A stretch of DNA of 64,000 nucleotides from Balanoglossus misakiensis (taxonomy: Eukaryota; Hemichordata): contig CM082596.2 in NCBI GenBank assembly GCA_040954595.2, positions 4,154,001 to 4,218,000 on the forward strand, written 5' to 3'. Made by a program: the position numbers and the translations under genes. The notes beneath the pieces were generated by a model. It saw only the letters and a program-made list of their open reading frames with translations, was not told the origin of the DNA and did not search any database. Shown piece by piece: positions 52,491 to 64,000 of this stretch; the stretch's first letter is position 1; every line of letters begins with the position of its first letter.

Positions 52491-55400
52491 ATAATTGCCA
52501 AGTTTGTGTATTATTCAACGTAAATCAAAGTACATGTATATTAATGAATAGTCACAGTGACTGAATAGATGAAATTAATATTATTGTAGACAAGGAAAAT
52601 TGAACTATGAAAATAATTGTTTAATCCAAAATGGCGGATATGCAAATGACTAAATGACGTTGATAAATTGTCTGTAGCTATGCATCTGTTCTTGAAGTTT
52701 ATATGAAATTATGTTTCCATTAGGAATGTATAAATTAAGGGGAAACACCCACAGGGATGCATATTTAACAAAGGACGCGGACAACAAGGGTATGTTTGAT
52801 CAAATGTCTGAAAGAACCATTGAAATGTGCCAGAGGCGTGTGGGACCACCAATCAATACGTCATCCGGAGTTAATGCGACTGTGCCTCTAATTCCAACCG
52901 ACAGAAATTCGAGTATCATGGAAAATAATTGATGACCCCAATGACCTGTTCATCAAATGTACCTGCATTCACCGTCACGTGTTTAATTTCCCATGCACCC
53001 AACGCGAACTGCCAGGTTCGTTTTGTATACCACCATTTCTTAACGAGGAGATAATTTAATCGTCTGACCACACGAGCGATGGAGAAAAAAACAAAGGAAA
53101 TGCCACCTGTCAAATTCGTTAGTCAAGCATCAAAATGAGTCAATTTTGGGAGTATACACGGGTTGATGCTTTGACCTTGGGCTGCACACCCCCGTATTGG
53201 AATATGAGGAGTACCCCCGGGTTTGAAACAACTGATGCATACGCAATGCCAGTATTTCTATTAAAATGTGTGTGATTGTATTCCCCTGTCAAGACAACTG
53301 TCGGTGATGGAGGTCTGCCACAGGCAAACAACTGTCTCCACTGACGTAAACACACACGAGAAAAAATCTTATCGTTGAACATTTTAGACATGGCTTGACA
53401 TGCCCAAGAGTGGGCAGCATTTTACAAATTACTTCTGTGAGGGGATATAGTGGGCAGTACGTTCCGTTTGTTTTAAATGCGAATGTCTGGAGTTGCAAAC
53501 ATAGAATCGATGATGCTTGTTCAAAACGGGTAATTAGGTAATGATTATGCAATCACACAGAGCACGTAGGCTCATCAATGTATTATATCTCCCGTCTACT
53601 GTTGATCATACCACAATGATGAATTCGTGCCATCACACACAGTAACGATCTAGAACACATTGTGGATAATTGGAGCACACACGTGCAATATTCCGCCGTG
53701 TCTCAAGCGCACCATCGATCACGAAACAACATGTTTGCGATCAGGACAGTCGCCAACCCATCGAGAATGGCCAGTCCTCGAGTGAATAATTTTATAGTGC
53801 GCATGGCGGCGTATACGTCTCATGTTATTTATAGCGACTACGAGTTACGCCGTTCTGTGGAACTGTACGCGAATTATTCATTAAATGACATTTGGACCGG
53901 TGTAAGTCAATTAAAGCTGGGGGGAAACGCGGGCACCTGAAACGAGCCGGAGCTGTTTCATTATTGAGCTCGAGAATAAAATAAAATAAAATGTACAGGA
54001 CAATTTTATACGTAATATCATCAGGTGGAAAAATTGTACTTGTAGCGGGATTTATTTCACAACCTTAATATTTTCTGCAACTTGTCGTTTTCCTCAGAGA
54101 TGCTAACGCTGATGAGGCATCACATCTAAAAGGAATTTCTTGCGGCTCTTCCCGACAAGTGACGTCATCCGCGGTAGCCAAGGCAACCTTCAAATAATGA
54201 AGTTTACATATCACAAGAGATGCATAAATTCTTTATATATTATTCATTGAAGCGAAACCGCCAGAAGATTACTGAAGGAAGAATTTCATCTAATTTCCAC
54301 GCTTGCCGTACACCGCTAATAACGCTCAACATTAAATCCAAATGACTATCAGTAATACTCGTTACATTCTCTAAATAGCCATAAATAACACTAACCATTT
54401 TGTCTAATAATTTACCATGTGAAAGACATGGTCATATAGCATTAATGTTAAGATCTGATGGTATTATATACCTCAGTCATGCGTGATGAAGATGAACCTC
54501 TTTGTTAAGCCAGTTGATGTATCGTGGTCTGTCTGTCTGTCGAAAGTGTTTAATAATTCCAGAAGATGCAACGAGAGTAATGACGTATTTAGCTGGCAGA
54601 GATCAATTAGTAAGCTTCAGAAAAGATTCGGCGAACGCTACAACCTGTTGATTTTGACAGTTTTATATATATGCAAATTTTCACTGGGTGGCCACACGAA
54701 AAAAATGTGCTACCGGGAGATTAAGACACGCCCTTTTAACCATATATGGCATGTGTTAATTAGAAGTGATTGTATTCCTTTTTGATGACCTGGCTGGTGT
54801 ATATTCACCAAAGAAACTCTCGCCGGAGACTTTTTTCTGCAAGTGACAATGCTAGTGCGGCTACAATATTATCCAACTTTACTCAAGTATGCATTCAAGC
54901 GCTGTTACATTAGATTTCAAATTCTATAATGCTGAGACGACGGAGTGCCCACGTCACTGGCTCTTATCCCAAGGGGAGTCCCACTGACGTAATCACCCTC
55001 GCGCTGTCGATAAATCTTTCAAAAAGAAGACGGACGAAATGACCTTTTCGCCATCAATTTCAAAAAATGACGTACTGCCGACCTAGCGTATATGTCGGTG
55101 TCGATTTTCGTCTCTTGTGAATTTATCGTAAGTCATTTAATGCATGATTGTCGATCTCTGAGTATCACGTTGTGCTGTACATGTTCATCAATGACGAGCC
55201 TTGAGATTTGTCATATCAGGGATTCTAGCTGCCTGTGTGCTATCCATTACAGATAAACATGGGGCTCCTCAGACTGTCATTTGCCTACCTGTGCATTCTA
55301 TATCTCGCAAATAAACTCTCGATTCGTTTTCGACATTAAAAGCAAGAGCATGGTTTCAAATGGGCAAGTAATAGCCAGCGAGGTCGTATAGCTTTAAAAT

Positions 55401-58400
55401 TGGCAATTCGTAACCTCACAATATTGGTGGGGTGGGCGTCGCTTGGATTGCACAGATTACTCGATTGAGCGTCCGTTCACGGAGATGTTTTGTACGAAGC
55501 GTGACGTCATCCACTCGCCACCCTACTTGCAGATTTCTGAGCAACGAGTCCTTTAACCTTAGCAAGCTGTTCAAGTCGCATAATTATAAAAGAAAGGGAA
55601 AGGGCTCCTGCGATCGATATCACGTTGCCACCTTGATAGACTCCGCGGTGCGTTCTCTACAACAGGATATATCGGATCAATTCAACGCTTTCTCCGGTAA
55701 TCCCAGACAATGCAAAAAAACTATATTTATCTTCTTAATACCATCCCTCTGCTATAATGGCGCGTTGTATACGTCTTGTCAACCAGTGAATTAGAAAAGG
55801 TCATGTCGTGAGAGCAGAAATCCCGGAGATCTTCGGTTGTCATGGAAACGATCGTGCTTATTTGTGCTCTATGGAAATATGTTTCCGTCCCCGGAATGGG
55901 TGAATTAAAAACAGTCACTGAAGGGTAGCGGCGTTGAAAACAACGTCAGCGTGAATTGGGTATCTTGTCTCCGTTGTTTTGTACATTTTAGTGTGCTTCG
56001 ATCTGTACATCGCCGGTACGCAATGCAGACTGACAGAACAGCAAGCAAGCCCGAGTAATGGACACTAAATAGATATATTGCGTTAGTGATGCGTAATCGA
56101 ATCAAAGTAATCGTTTCCAATCATCTCGATTGTAATGATTTGACACGAAGAGCGGCATTAAAGTCAACGTGTACTGTTTTTATCTTCAGATGGTGCTGAA
56201 ATTAGTCCGTCTGTAAACCCGCATCCATCATTAAAAGACGTCTAGACTGCTTTGTAGAGTGTATAAGATGCAGATAACTAGAAATGTTGTAGAGGAGGGG
56301 GTGACTAGAGCCGTACATGTTCAAGCGAGCCTCTGACCAGGCTGCGTATACTTTTAAAGTGATCAATGAACTAAAACTGCAACAGCCAATATGGCTGATT
56401 TCTGAAGTTAACATAAAATAAAAGGTACATCTTAAGCATTGCGCTCGATGCAATTATGGGTCTTGTGTTTGAGAACTGACGTATGTTATAAAACCGTATC
56501 ATCTCTCCTGTTCAAACTCAATTATTTGGATCAATAACAGCTACTCAGAAGATAACTACCCTACCTCGCACATCTACCTAGGCTATTTTTAGTGCATTGT
56601 TGATGCGATCATATACTGTTATGTCTTAAGGCGAATTTGATGTACGTAAATTTCAATTTCTGAAACACGGTTTTCTCTCCCGTTTTCAAACGTGGTGAAC
56701 CGTATTGTCCCCATTCCTGGAATACAGGCAATCTGAAAGAGCCTGCATTAGATTTATTGTTGAGCACCTGAACACCGCCTGCGGCACTTTAGATCAACTA
56801 CCTCCTTCTTCCCACCGCCATTGTGATTTCTATTTTGCTGAAGCGGAAGTAAACTCCATGCTGTCCAGAAGGTACGGGAAGTACTCTGACACGCATGCGT
56901 ACATGTCCACAGTATCAATTTGCCAAAAATCGTAAAATCAGACGGGGTTTATTGACCACGCGCCATGAATTTTTTTTATGGAACCCACTGTTTAAACATC
57001 GTGTAATTGGGAACTTAATGTGTGCGCATACATTTAGGCCAACCTTTGAATAATATTGGCAAAACATCAGTCTCATTTTCAACATTTTGGCATTGGCTAT
57101 TGACTGATCCCCTCCTCTCTGTCTGTCATTAATAGGCCATGTGTGGCACTATCCCCTGAGAAAATCGGCTCAATTATATGTGGCTTTGCCAACAAATGCC
57201 TCCCTTTCGTTCTAAATTTAGTATACACCCCTGAAGCCTTGCTAGTACAACTAATTAGCCAGGCAGGTCTTGGCAAGAAACCCCCACGTGGTAAAAGATA
57301 ATTGAAACTAAACAGGCACTATCGCCGACATAATCTAGGACAGTCACTGCGATGGGAAGGCTGTCGTGGCACGTTGCGCAGCGATTAAAATGTGATACTC
57401 TCATCGCGGCCACTTCAAAAAGCCTTTCCTATTATCGGGTTCATCTTTACTTCTGCAGACGACGTGTCAAGATCTCTGTGATGATAGTTTTGGGACACAT
57501 TACTCAGCAAAAAATAGACGACGCGTGATACTTTGTTGGTTTAGGTATCAATATTAAAATGTAAAGAAAATCTCCGTTTCATATTTACGAGGGCCAGTCA
57601 GCAACAACACCATTTCTTCTATCGCGTTACCGAACGTTTAAAAAATAATTGATAGATATTTGGAGTTCTTGACCTGTCGATCGATCACTCAACTGAAAGC
57701 GACAACTGTGTGATAAATGTACGTTTACTGACCTTTATTGATAAGAAAAAACACAACGTTTGTAATGTGTTTTATCTGCAGTTTACGCATTACGCATAAT
57801 TATACAGATGTTCTTTGGGAAACAATTATGAAAAACTCTTTCAGGTAATATTCCCTGGGTCTCAAACTTGCGAAGGATCATTTTCAAATCCCTATAAGTA
57901 GTAATGATACTAAAAAAATCTCGTCACGTTTTCAAAAATTAATAACCCAACCGTTTTAATTTGGTTTTCTGTGATGGTTTAAGTGTGAATCAAACTGCGT
58001 GCCTCTATTTTCGTGACGCGTACTATATGTTTCACGTTTAGTATGCAGAACACGTAGTCAAATATATTTCCCTGGCTCATAAATATTCAAACAGCTCTGC
58101 AAAAAATTAATTGGCCTCGAAGGATAAGCTTCATGGGTTTAATAACATAGTATCAAGCATATCCGATATTAAACTGTCAAAGATGTTAACTGTAATAAAG
58201 TCTAGTTTCCCCCACATAGTCGTCTACGTTCTAATACCAGTAGAACCATTCTTGACATGAAAGTTTTTGTACAGGGATAGTCTCTCATCTAACTCCGTCT
58301 GTCTGTGTGTTTTCATATGGGATTAATTTCATTACATTAATTTTGCAACCTTGGAGACTGCTGCGTTATTCTCTGGACAAGACCACAACAAAATGAGATT

Positions 58401-59170
58401 TGTTTGACGTCAATGATTCTGCGATGGGAAAGTATCGTTCTGTCTTGTAGTGTAACCGCTCGCTTTGAGAAGACAAGCTAGAATTATGAATGCAATAATA
58501 TTAATGATTAGTGATATACCCACAAGGTATATCTGCGCGGCGTTTATCACTTTGACGCATTTATCTCGATTATACACTGGTGGTTACGTAGATAACATAC
58601 TAATGAGTGCAATGATATATGCATGGCTGGATTTCTTGGAACACACATTTCATCTTCATCCCGGAAGCGTGATAACACACAGGCAGCCAATCAAGAGAAG
58701 TTGACATTTGTAACGTCGCAGCAATATCTCTGCGGCAAGATGAAACGCGCCGCCGTATTGGTTCCCTGAATATGGCTTGGTATAGCACAAGCAAGTACTT
58801 TCTCTTTGACGGGCCCATCAGGATGCAATTACGGAAGTTGGGCGACATTTTAAGGAAGTTCAATTTTCATGTCACTGTCAATGTCATGGTTACGACTAAA
58901 GCGCGCGATGGCTGGATGGAAGGGGGGAGGGCAGTTACCAGCTTATAATCATTTTTGTTTACCTGAATCACCCAAGGCTTTTTTATGACACAAAAACGTC
59001 GAATTTAAGATTTTCAATTCAAGCTGAAAAAAGACTTAATTACACAGCCACGCCACGATTTCATTTGTCAGGGAACATAAAAAATCAATTAAGAAATCTA
59101 TTAATCGCATGATTATTCCTTATTGGAAATTAATAAGTGTCCGTCAAAGGACGCTTTCCTCCCCAAACAG

Positions 59171-59209
59171 CCAGTTCGGTGTTTACTTTCTGTCATGTGG
59201 TTTTGGGTG
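59171..59209 (+). ncRNA. Weak candidate micro-exon
   Basis: The acceptor CCTCCCCAAACAG|CCA and the donor GGGTG|GTAAGTCC enclose only 39 bases, on the same strand as the exons at 47351 and 60954. If included between them it would close their shared open frame. Listed for completeness. Confidence 0.2.
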
Positions 59210-60057
59210 GTAAGTCCATTTCAGTAGGTTACACAAATGAAACTTTCTTCATTCATAAGTTCACTTTACAAATTTAATCACCGCACTTTAATTATTACCA
59301 GCGCTTTCTCTTAATTGCCTGTCGATCGTCCGCGTCTTGTTAATTAACTTGAAACATGCGTCGTCCAAAATAGAAGAGAAATCTTAATTAAGCATAGTTT
59401 ATGAAAATGTATAATTAGAACCCCATTAGCGCGCACGTATCGTTCAGTTATTTATCGCGGTTCGTTGGCGAAATGCCGAGCAAAAGACGTGGTTACTGTT
59501 TACCGCGCCGTGGACTACGTTAAATGCAAAATAGTTAATGTTTTCAGCGTTTTGTAAAGAACTTAAAATCATCTGTTTGATTTGCAGGAAATCTGCGTTT
59601 GTTGATTGCGTAGGAGTATTGTGTACAAAAAGCAGTTTTCCTTCTTAAGTATACTGGCAAGCAAACCGGAAGTGCCGTAATATATCCCAGAATAAACACG
59701 TTGCACAATTTTTCCATCTCAATCCAGCATACCTGTGGAGTCGAACAAAAGACCCGCCGTTTAAAGTGTACAACTTTGACTTTTTGGCGAACCGGCTCTT
59801 TAATGTGGGTTTATTAAATGCAATAAATTGTTGCATTAATCAGACTCTCAGGAGACCATACCCGCACTCAATGCAATTTTCTGAAGAAAAAAATGCAATA
59901 AATTTCCAAGTTATGGAAACAATGCTGATATTTGACGGGGGCATATATTAAGACGTTTCAAGTCAACTGCCTGAGCTTGTAGCTATTACCATAGTCCCAG
60001 AATGGGGGTTACCTTCAGTTTTTGCGTGATGCAAACAACCATACTGCAAATAATCGC

Positions 60058-60086
60058 CAATCTCAACTTTCAAAAAATTGAGATTG
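60058..60086. repeat. 9-bp inverted repeat
   Basis: CAATCTCAA and TTGAGATTG separated by an 11-base loop. Confidence 0.8.
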
Positions 60087-60953
60087 CAGAGTACGTCACA
60101 TATACTTGTCGAATTCTCCGGAGCATGGAGAAAAAAAATGGCCACGTCCTTAAGAGAGCTTATAGAGTACACAGTAGAATGAACGCAGGGCATTTTAGAT
60201 GTTGAAATTTATGTCCCATCGAAGCCGTGTGTGAGTGCAGTCATAATTCTCATCCCCGTGACGTGTCGCGAGAAGGAGCGAGTGTTTTAAAATCCTCTTC
60301 AAGTTATTTCGTTTGAGTGAACAGACAGCGTGTGTGCATACACAAAGAATTTGCGAGGCGTGTGTATGTGCAGTAATGGTACGACAGATATGGCTGTGAC
60401 AGACAGACTAAGATCTTTACACAGCGATGCAATAAACCAGTCGATTGCATTATACAGTGAATTATTTCTAAAGCAATCGTAGAGACATGTCGATAGGCAC
60501 AGTTCAAATGAAACGGTGGATTTCTCGAGCCAGAAAAGATATTTGTCTGGAAAGAAATCTTAATCATGGAATCTGCCTTTGCTACTGAAACATAATTCTG
60601 GGAACACAGTCCTTTCAGGCGATGAGGTGACTGTTTAAGGTCCTGGGTGTCAGAAACGTCACGGTTATGGAGACTTTCGTTCGGTGGATCGTTTCACCTG
60701 GGAGAGGTCATGTTTGACTCTGTCATTATGGTCATCACACGGTGACTGGATAGATAAGAGGTTTAATAAAAACATCCCTTGGCGAAGAAGAAAAAATAAA
60801 TCTAGAATTAATGCATTATACATGTACTAATGACCGTGGAGTGAACTTGCCACTTGATGGATGCATTCTGTGTTGCCAAGGACACACCTGGTCACGTGAC
60901 TTTCAAACCGACAATCTAATTGATTATGCCATTTAACTTTTCTTGTTCGGCAG

Positions 60954-61065
60954 AGATTTGAACAGCGGGCGGGAGGCCCGGCATTACTTCAAGCCAGTGC
61001 ACAGCCCAACCAAGCATGTGATGACGTCACGCGTTGGCAATGGCGAGAAGCGAGGTCCGCGACAG
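60954..61065 (+). ncRNA. Candidate plus-strand exon, 112 bases, possibly coding
   Basis: The acceptor TTCGGCAG|AGA follows a T-rich tract (60932-60948) and the donor CGACAG|GTGTGTGC is good. Two frames are open. The better-looking one includes ARHYFKPVHSPTKHVMTSRV and a basic tail. It is compositionally distinct (GC-rich) from the surrounding AT-rich DNA. No domain is recognised. It may be a lncRNA exon, a 5'-UTR exon, or the first coding part of a plus-strand gene extending right of the window. Confidence 0.4.
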
Positions 61066-62699
61066 GTGTGTGCAGAGAAGCGAATAGGTCAGTCTATAAC
61101 TTTTAAGGACAATTTTGTCCGGTTTCTTCAATGGCCCAGACTAGTCTAGCAACCTCCCAGGCGCCTATCTGCTCGGTTTCACCTCAGCAAATAATCGCAG
61201 GTAAACCATGCGACTCATAATTGAGGTGACGTCAAATAAAGTGTAAAACCGTGTATTTCATCAAAACCGTCAACGAAGTAAACAGTCGAATATATCTCCC
61301 TATAATAATAGTATTTAATTAGATGCGTTCTCTGATAAAAATGGGCAGGTTATTATTACTAATATTATTAAATAAGGCCAGGGTCCCAACTTTAATCATA
61401 TTTAATAATGAGATACAGCAACTTAACACCGCGAGATGGAATATAAAATAGAACACTGTAGCAATTTGTGGTTTTTTAAGTGGCGGACATTTTTTATCCG
61501 ATGGTCTGTGCGGTCGGCCATGAATTACTGTTTAACAAGCCTGGTAATATCATCAGCCCAACTGGCTACATGCGCGACATATATAAGCAGCTGTCGAGGC
61601 AGGTATAATCCAAACTGGCTAACCGGGAATTAGATTTCTGTCCCACATCAAAAATTAGCGAACCACCCTTTTGCGGATGGTATTTAAGCTGATTACGTTG
61701 AGTTCCAAAAACAGTCCACTTTCTACTCTGTATTGCCATGACTACATTCAGCTGGGCAGGACCATAGAACGGAAACTACTTTTACGAAGGGGGTTTGGGT
61801 GTTGCCTGTTGGTGCGTTTGAGTTGTACACAACCGCCAAGAAATGACAGAATCGCCTGTTGGATCGCAAAAGCCCCACGCCTGTATTCCTAAACTATGCA
61901 ATCCATGTGATTGATAGCATCGCATGCTTGCAACAGATCGAAAACTGGAACGGACGGAAAATTTGTGATATGTGGGTCGGATTACACCTTCTGGCGAAGT
62001 CTCAGCGCCCAAAAGCATTTCTTGGTTGATATTTTTGTGAAGCAACACCATGTTGGTCAACAGGGGTCCGTGACATGACGTGTATACATATTTAAACATA
62101 TTGATGTACTGTAATATATAAACCAGGCGGTTGGGGATAATAGACTTGCCGTGGTGTAACGCGAATACCATTGATGATAATGCCATCTTTATTCAATACT
62201 CATTGCACAAACATTGGTCTTGTGCTTAAATCCCCCCTAAGCATGATCTATCGTATACTTAATATGCGCGTTCAGCAAAATTCTAACGTGAAGGTCTTGA
62301 AATTAAGCAAATCCACTCCTGATCTATTCGTGTGTTCACAAGGCTTATGACTGTCAGTAATAAGCTGTGAATGCCAACCTTTGTTATCCGGGAAGCGGAA
62401 AACGATTTACAAAGGCGTTTCGCGTGTTCTTTGAAAAAAGCTCTCGCAAAAACCTCTTCAATACGTCCAAATGCATTATGCCGATCACACACTTGTGTCC
62501 TACTAAAAAAACGTCTATGACGTCATCACCGCTGTGCCCGGAATATCGACGACTTAATGGTCGCATTGAGGAATACGGGAGAATTTGTTGGATTCGGAGT
62601 TTCTTGAATTTTATGCGTGTAGCAGACGGGGGACCTGTAATCTGGGCGTTTAATTGAGTGAAAGTGTGGGTCTATTAGTATTGCGGCCGACAACGAATA

Positions 62700-62712
62700 G
62701 GGGGGGGGGGGG
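62700..62712. repeat. Poly-G run of 13
   Basis: Uninterrupted G13 on the plus strand. Confidence 0.9.
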
Positions 62713-63197
62713 AATGTGTTCATATTCAGAGAACACTTCAGACGTTCCGTTTATAATGATCATCTTGTCGCTAATCACCAGGCACTCTGCAGTGCACTGA
62801 GATAGCCTGACGGATGTCAAACAAGAATTGCTGTGCTTTCCCCATCACACACCAAAAGACGTATTGCCTAATCGCGCGCCGAGGAGACACGGGAGATGAT
62901 TCTCCAGGCACCGCGCCAAGACTCTCAGGTGAATGAGAGAAAAAAAAACTGTGCTCCTGCACGCACTGCCTTGCAAGACCCCACATTGGCAGGTCTGGCA
63001 AAGCACCGTTTCAAGGCACAATTAATTCTCATCAAGAGTGTCAATAGAAAGGCCATGTTGTTGTTATGTTTCGGACAGCACTGGCTTTCGAGGTATTCTG
63101 TTCACGCTATACTCGTGTACTACAAATAGGAAAATCACAGCAAAACTGAAATTAAAAATGACAAAGTACGTAATACTCTATAGTACAATATACAAAA

Positions 63198-63231
63198 TAT
63201 ATACAATATAATACAATAAATATTGTATATA
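63198..63231. repeat. 11-bp AT-rich inverted repeat
   Basis: TATATACAATA and its exact complement flank a 12-base loop, within a longer TATA-rich stretch (63180-63245), in the presumed intron just after exon A. Confidence 0.8.
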
Positions 63232-63390
63232 TGTATATACGTATTAAGTATTCGTATCATCTTGTAATACAGTAGTACACGAAGCTTGTCGTGAACATGG
63301 ATCGCCAGTGTTTCCGATCACCATCAAGACATGCTTATGATAATTATTCTGAACGGACATGCTACTATAAAATATTAAAATGATGCCTAC

Positions 63391-63660
63391 GTCAATGTCG
63401 TGTCCTTGGGCGATCATGAACTTGGGATTCTGATGTGATTCCCCGCCTCCCGGCCCTCGTTTGCAGTTGTAGGCGTTTTTCGACAGGGGCAGCGACGACG
63501 GCGGCTTTCGCTTGACGTTGTTGCGCGTGCGGCGGCCGGAGAGCGAGAGCGACGCGGGCGGGTCGTCCAGCCCGCCGAGGAGCTCGATGTTCGTGGCTCT
63601 CACTAAGGCGTGCATGTCTAATAGTGGTACTCGTTCACTCTGACCATAAGCTTCGGCCAT
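63391..63660 (-). CDS. Candidate first coding exon A, 90 codons, with an acidic dileucine motif
   Basis: The exon starts at ATG 63660; an in-frame TAA lies about 22 codons upstream with no intervening ATG. It runs 90 codons to a donor read as GAC|GTAGGC, leaving phase 0. It is the most GC- and CpG-rich coding block in the window (63430-63600), unlike the AT-rich surroundings, and reads as an ordered hydrophilic tail without membrane segments. Residues 8-14 read SERVPLL, a textbook [DE]xxxL[LI] signal of the ERxPLL type that directs vesicular and lysosomal membrane proteins to endosomes or secretory vesicles. It is followed by a basic, serine- and proline-rich stretch (RRTRNNVKRKPP, residues 43-54) and a glycine-rich turn. 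No conserved enzyme domain is seen. The phase matches the exon at 42850-42936, so I infer an alternative 5' exon of that gene; it could equally begin an unrelated gene. The -3 base of the start is not a purine. Confidence 0.55.
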
Positions 63661-64000
63661 GAAGGGTGTAACACCACAACAACAGTATAAGGCCTTCCAA
63701 GCTCGGGGTGAAAATAGTAAAGAGCTAGGGAGTGATTAATATCTTTAAGTGACAGCTTGATTTATTTAGGCGTGCGCAGAACGGCCGTCGTTTAAATCTG
63801 GCAACACAACTACAGGATCTATCAGCCAGCGACGACGGTTGGTGCGTGACTCGACTACACATATCATGCTGCATTAAACAAACTTTCTGTCGAAAATTAA
63901 ACTTGCCCAACAACTGACATGAGATTTTTGTTCTTGAATCAAATACACGGGCCGCTCAAATCAATTTCCGCGTGTCTCTTACAGCCTCCTTCGTCTCAAT
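63661..64000. other. Presumed 5' leader or promoter of exon A
   Basis: Sequence upstream of the exon A ATG on the minus strand. An in-frame TAA closes the frame about 22 codons before the ATG. No TATA box is evident. Confidence 0.4.

Larger units (their letters stand above)
50303..60953. other. CpG-rich sequence, mostly without recognisable genes
   Basis: 50303-51150 resembles a promoter region (dense CpG, several overlapping open frames on both strands). An open frame at 53662-53940 (plus) ends near a GTAAGT donor but has no recognisable content. The remainder is noncoding-looking. Confidence 0.5.
61066..63390. other. No gene recognised
   Basis: Noncoding-looking sequence with a G13 run and an AT-rich hairpin next to the exon A donor. 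A 134-codon minus-strand ORF (61782-62186) has no splice sites or family match. Confidence 0.5.

Noticed and set aside
53662-53940. 93-codon plus-strand ORF ending near GTAAGT
   Set aside because: Open, CpG-rich DNA, but no acceptor and no recognisable protein; kept only as a note in the interval description.
61782-62186. 134-codon minus-strand ORF
   Set aside because: No family, and overlapping open frames on the other strand; no splice support.

Overview
This window looks like nuclear DNA from an animal, most likely a marine invertebrate; the species cannot be fixed from the sequence. It is AT-rich (roughly 38% GC). It has no long open reading frames (nothing over about 140 codons), short exon-sized coding blocks bounded by consensus splice sites, scattered microsatellites and poly-G runs, a MITE-like repeat, and many ACCGGT and ACATGTA palindromes. 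No rRNA, convincing tRNA, CRISPR array, complete mobile-element gene or bacterial operon is visible. Nearly all of the window is intron or intergenic sequence. Layout: the best-supported gene material lies on the minus strand and reads right to left. A short exon (42850-42936) starts and ends in phase 0. To its right are three separate ATG-bearing exons at 44316-44414, 50243-50302 and 63391-63660, each ending at a GT donor in phase 0, so each could splice to it without changing its frame. This is the layout of one gene with alternative promoters and alternative N-termini. The far-right start encodes an ERVPLL acidic dileucine sorting motif; the other two encode MGSSNS and MGSIFA, which fit N-myristoylation starts. 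Far to the left, 10934-11074 is a clean 47-codon exon (phase 0 to 0) that resembles the tenth membrane segment region of SLC18B1-type major facilitator transporters. Weaker candidate exons at 23116-23164, 16634-16679 and 11726-11778 chain to it with compatible phases. I infer that these pieces may form one transporter gene spanning more than 50 kb, with its 3' end beyond the left edge, but the middle exons were not found and this link is unproven. On the plus strand, exon-like blocks with strong splice signals occur at 40032-40128, 47351-47408 and 60954-61065, and weaker ones at 5124-5239 and 59171-59209. The 40032 exon is stopped in all frames. The 47351 and 60954 exons share one open frame if spliced together. 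They suggest a noncoding or 5'-UTR-type transcript antisense to the minus-strand gene. CpG density changes across the window. Sampled stretches left of about 42.5 kb are CpG-poor and those to the right are not depleted, with the shift close to the 44.4-kb start exon. This fits a methylated transcribed body on the left and unmethylated promoter or upstream DNA on the right. The splice predictions were made by eye and lack transcript support.
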